The notes beneath the pieces were generated by a model, which was given only the letters and a program-made list of their open reading frames with translations, did no database searches and was not told where the DNA came from. Made by a program: the position numbers and the translations under genes. From positions 1 to 7,852 of the forward strand of contig DROE01000010.1 in NCBI GenBank assembly GCA_011322005.1: DNA of 7,852 nucleotides. The letters are read 5' to 3'. The number at the start of each line of letters is the position of its first letter. Within the stretch, counting starts at the first letter, position 1. Positions 6,499 to 7,852 of this stretch are shown one piece after another. Origin of the DNA: Devosia sp. (GTDB taxonomy: Bacteria > Pseudomonadota > Alphaproteobacteria > Rhizobiales > Devosiaceae).

Positions 6499-6880
6499 AG
6501 TTGCGCTCTGAGGGCAGTTCGGTCAGCCAGAATTTTTCAAGATTATAGAAGTCACGTACTTCGGGGCGGAAAATGTGGATGATGACATCTCCGGCATCGA
6601 CCAGCACCCAGTCACAATTGGGCAGGCCTTCAATGCGCGGTTTGTCATAGCCCCCCTCCTTGAGCGCCTTTGAAAGCTGGTCGGTAACCGCCCCCACATG
6701 ACGATGCGAGCGGCCCGAGGTCACAACCATATGGTCGGACATGGGGGATTTTCCCTCCATGTCAATGGAAATGGTGTTTTCAGCCTTGGCGTCGTCAAGG
6801 CTTTCAAGAACAATATCGAGCATGTGGGAGTTGGTGTCCGTTTTTGCATCAGGCGTTTCTTTTGAAGTCTTGTGCGCCAT
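6497..6880 (-). CDS. rsfS: Ribosome silencing factor RsfS (Iojap/DUF143 family)
   Basis: Binds ribosomal protein uL14 on the 50S subunit and blocks joining with 30S, lowering translation when nutrients run short. The 127-residue product has a polar 19-residue N-terminal tail, then the RsfS domain at about 20-122. Family features are the opening LDIVLESLDDAKAENTISID, SDHMVVTSGRSHRHVGAV at 48-65, IEGLPNCDWVLVDAGDVIIH at 83-102, and the closing RDFYNLEKFW. The ATG at 6880 is preceded by GAAGG at four bases. Met20 would remove the tail but has no ribosome site, so the longer form is preferred. It is 124 bases after nadD, a pairing conserved in many bacteria, and 8 bases before rlmH. Identification is secure. 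Confidence 0.97.
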   Translation of the reverse strand: MAHKTSKETPDAKTDTNSHMLDIVLESLDDAKAENTISIDMEGKSPMSDHMVVTSGRSHRHVGAVTDQLSKALKEGGYDKPRIEGLPNCDWVLVDAGDVIIHIFRPEVRDFYNLEKFWLTELPSERN

Positions 6881-6927
6881 CAGGCCTTCACCCTAATCGG
6901 CGTGGCAGGTGCAAGGGGGATGCGCTC

Positions 6928-6957
6928 ATTTGATGCTGGGCTGGAAATGGCTATCAA
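6928..6957 (-). promoter_or_regulatory. Weak promoter candidate upstream of rsfS
   Basis: In the 124-base gap between nadD and rsfS, the - strand has TTGATA (6952-6957, five of six matches to TTGACA). TCAAAT (6928-6933, four of six matches to TATAAT) follows after an 18-base spacer. It would allow rsfS and downstream genes to be transcribed separately from proA-nadD. Short matches like this arise by chance, and no operator is evident. The rest of the gap shows nothing recognisable. Confidence 0.25.
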
Positions 6958-7004
6958 GAATCCCGGACGAATTTCATATCTTGAATGGGAATATGCGCGT
7001 CTGT

Positions 7005-7676
7005 TCAACTGCGTTCAAGACCTAATTGTTGAAATTCGTCGTTTTGCCTGTTGCGAAGCTCGGTGGAGGAGGCCCCCGACATCAGACCGGTTAGATAAAT
7101 CCAGGCCGGTGCGGGACTGGTGGCGACGATATTGGCGTCAAACTGGTCCAGGCGATAGCGGGCAAGGGTTGTTGCGGCCTTCGAAAATGGCGCGCGCCGG
7201 GATGAGCCGGGACGGGCGTAAATCACCAGTGGCATCAGGTCGGCAATCTTGCGCCAGTGCTCCCACTTGTGGAAACCGACAAAACTGTCCGCCCCCATTA
7301 TCCAGACGAAGTGGCGGTCGGGCAGGGTTTTGCGCAAATAGGAAAGCGTATCATAAGTGTAGCGAAAGCCGTGGGCGGCCTCAAAGCCGGTGACGTGAAC
7401 CCGCGGGTGGTCGACAAGGCTGCGTGCCGCCATTACACGCTGGGCCAGGGGGGCGAGTTCGGTTGGGTCCTTCAAGGGGTTGCCCGGCGTTGTCAGCCAC
7501 CACATGGCGTCAAGGTCAAGCCGCTTCAGCACCTGACGGGAGACCAGCCGGTGCCCTTTGTGGGGAGGATTGAAACTGCCGCCAAACAGCCCGATGCGCA
7601 TGCCGGGCGCGGACGTTGGCAGGTCGGTAATGCCCGGAATAATCTCAATGGGGGGTGGTTTGGCGGAAAATGACAT
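7005..7676 (-). CDS. nadD: Nicotinate-nucleotide adenylyltransferase NadD
   Basis: Transfers AMP from ATP to nicotinate mononucleotide, giving deamido-NAD, an essential cytosolic step of NAD synthesis. The 223-residue protein has the nucleotidyltransferase fold. GLFGGSFNPPHKGH at 29-42 is the ATP-binding motif with its paired histidines. WWLTTPGNPLK at 59-69, YTYDTL at 106-111, WIMGADSF at 125-132, and SSTELR at 203-208 (the C-terminal ISSTxIR-like motif) complete the active site. About 25 residues precede the catalytic domain, as in Brucella-type NadD proteins. The ATG at 7676 overlaps the proA stop as TGATG and lacks a Shine-Dalgarno, so coupling is likely. Met26 at 7601 would start right at the domain but also has no ribosome site. 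Identification is secure; only the start is slightly uncertain. Confidence 0.97.
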   Translation of the reverse strand: MSFSAKPPPIEIIPGITDLPTSAPGMRIGLFGGSFNPPHKGHRLVSRQVLKRLDLDAMWWLTTPGNPLKDPTELAPLAQRVMAARSLVDHPRVHVTGFEAAHGFRYTYDTLSYLRKTLPDRHFVWIMGADSFVGFHKWEHWRKIADLMPLVIYARPGSSRRAPFSKAATTLARYRLDQFDANIVATSPAPAWIYLTGLMSGASSTELRNRQNDEFQQLGLERS

Positions 7677-7852
7677 CAGGGGCGGGTCTGACCGGTTCCG
7701 GCAACCAGATATTTGAAACTGGTGAGTTGTTCAACACCAACGGGCCCGCGGGCGTGCATCTTGCCGGTGGCGATGCCGATCTCAGCACCCATGCCGAACT
7801 CGCCGCCATCGGCGAACTGGGTTGAGGCATTGTGCATGAGAATAGCGCTGTC
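7676..7852 (-). CDS. proA: Glutamate-5-semialdehyde dehydrogenase ProA, C-terminal end (5' part outside window)
   Basis: Only the last 58 residues and the stop are present; the gene continues past the right edge. ProA (gamma-glutamyl phosphate reductase) makes glutamate semialdehyde with NADPH in proline synthesis. The fragment reads DSAILMHNASTQFADGG, then EFGMGAEIGIATGKMHARGP, then VGVEQLTSFKYLV, which is the highly conserved ProA C-terminus. The frame has no start in the window. The stop overlaps the nadD start (TGATG). In related genomes proB lies directly upstream, which cannot be checked here. No frameshift is seen. Confidence 0.97.
   Translation of the reverse strand, partial: DSAILMHNASTQFADGGEFGMGAEIGIATGKMHARGPVGVEQLTSFKYLVAGTGQTRP

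Noticed and set aside
1..7852. Mobile elements, CRISPR arrays, tRNA/rRNA genes, toxin-antitoxin or defence genes
   Set aside because: I saw no transposase or integrase motifs, no regularly spaced direct repeats, no tRNA-like cloverleaf, and nearly all sequence is accounted for by conserved core genes.

Overview
The window comes from an alphaproteobacterium, most likely of the order Hyphomicrobiales (Rhizobiales). The evidence is the gene order proA-nadD-rsfS-rlmH-envC-ctpA-yibQ(DUF610)-rppH, which is characteristic of that group, together with the Hyphomicrobiales-like N-terminal extension of NadD and the moderately high GC content. I cannot name the genus from the sequence alone.

Layout. 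The left end (bases 2-649, + strand) holds the C-terminal part of a methyl-accepting chemotaxis protein. It includes the signalling hairpin tip and a terminal DWSEF pentapeptide. A hairpin around 687-704 separates it from nine genes on the - strand that converge on it. Read in their own direction (from base 7852 down to 709), these are proA (3' end only), nadD, rsfS, rlmH, envC-like, ctpA, a DUF610/YibQ-type divergent polysaccharide deacetylase, rppH, and an aspartate/glutamate racemase-family gene. Most junctions are tight: proA/nadD and yibQ/rppH overlap as TGATG, rppH/racemase overlap as ATGA, and rsfS/rlmH and envC/ctpA are 8 and 7 bases apart. The larger gaps are 124 bases (nadD-rsfS), 89 bases (rlmH-envC) and 70 bases (ctpA-yibQ). 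They hold a weak promoter candidate, a nested hairpin and a short palindrome respectively. No stretch longer than 300 bases lacks a gene.

How the genes fit together. The first block is housekeeping: proline synthesis (ProA), NAD synthesis (NadD), ribosome silencing (RsfS) and 23S rRNA methylation (RlmH). The middle block is envelope biology: an EnvC-type LytM factor without catalytic residues, a periplasmic CtpA protease, and a membrane-anchored YibQ-like protein. The last block is RppH, which starts 5'-end-dependent mRNA decay, followed by a translationally coupled amino-acid racemase that may supply or recycle D-amino acids.

I found no mobile element, CRISPR array, tRNA or rRNA gene, and no convincing previously undescribed system. 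This is an ordinary conserved chromosomal core region. The points worth a second look are active-site substitutions (YibQ-like, EnvC-like, racemase, Nudix box), the envC-ctpA-yibQ grouping, the racemase at the end of the operon, and the intergenic hairpins.
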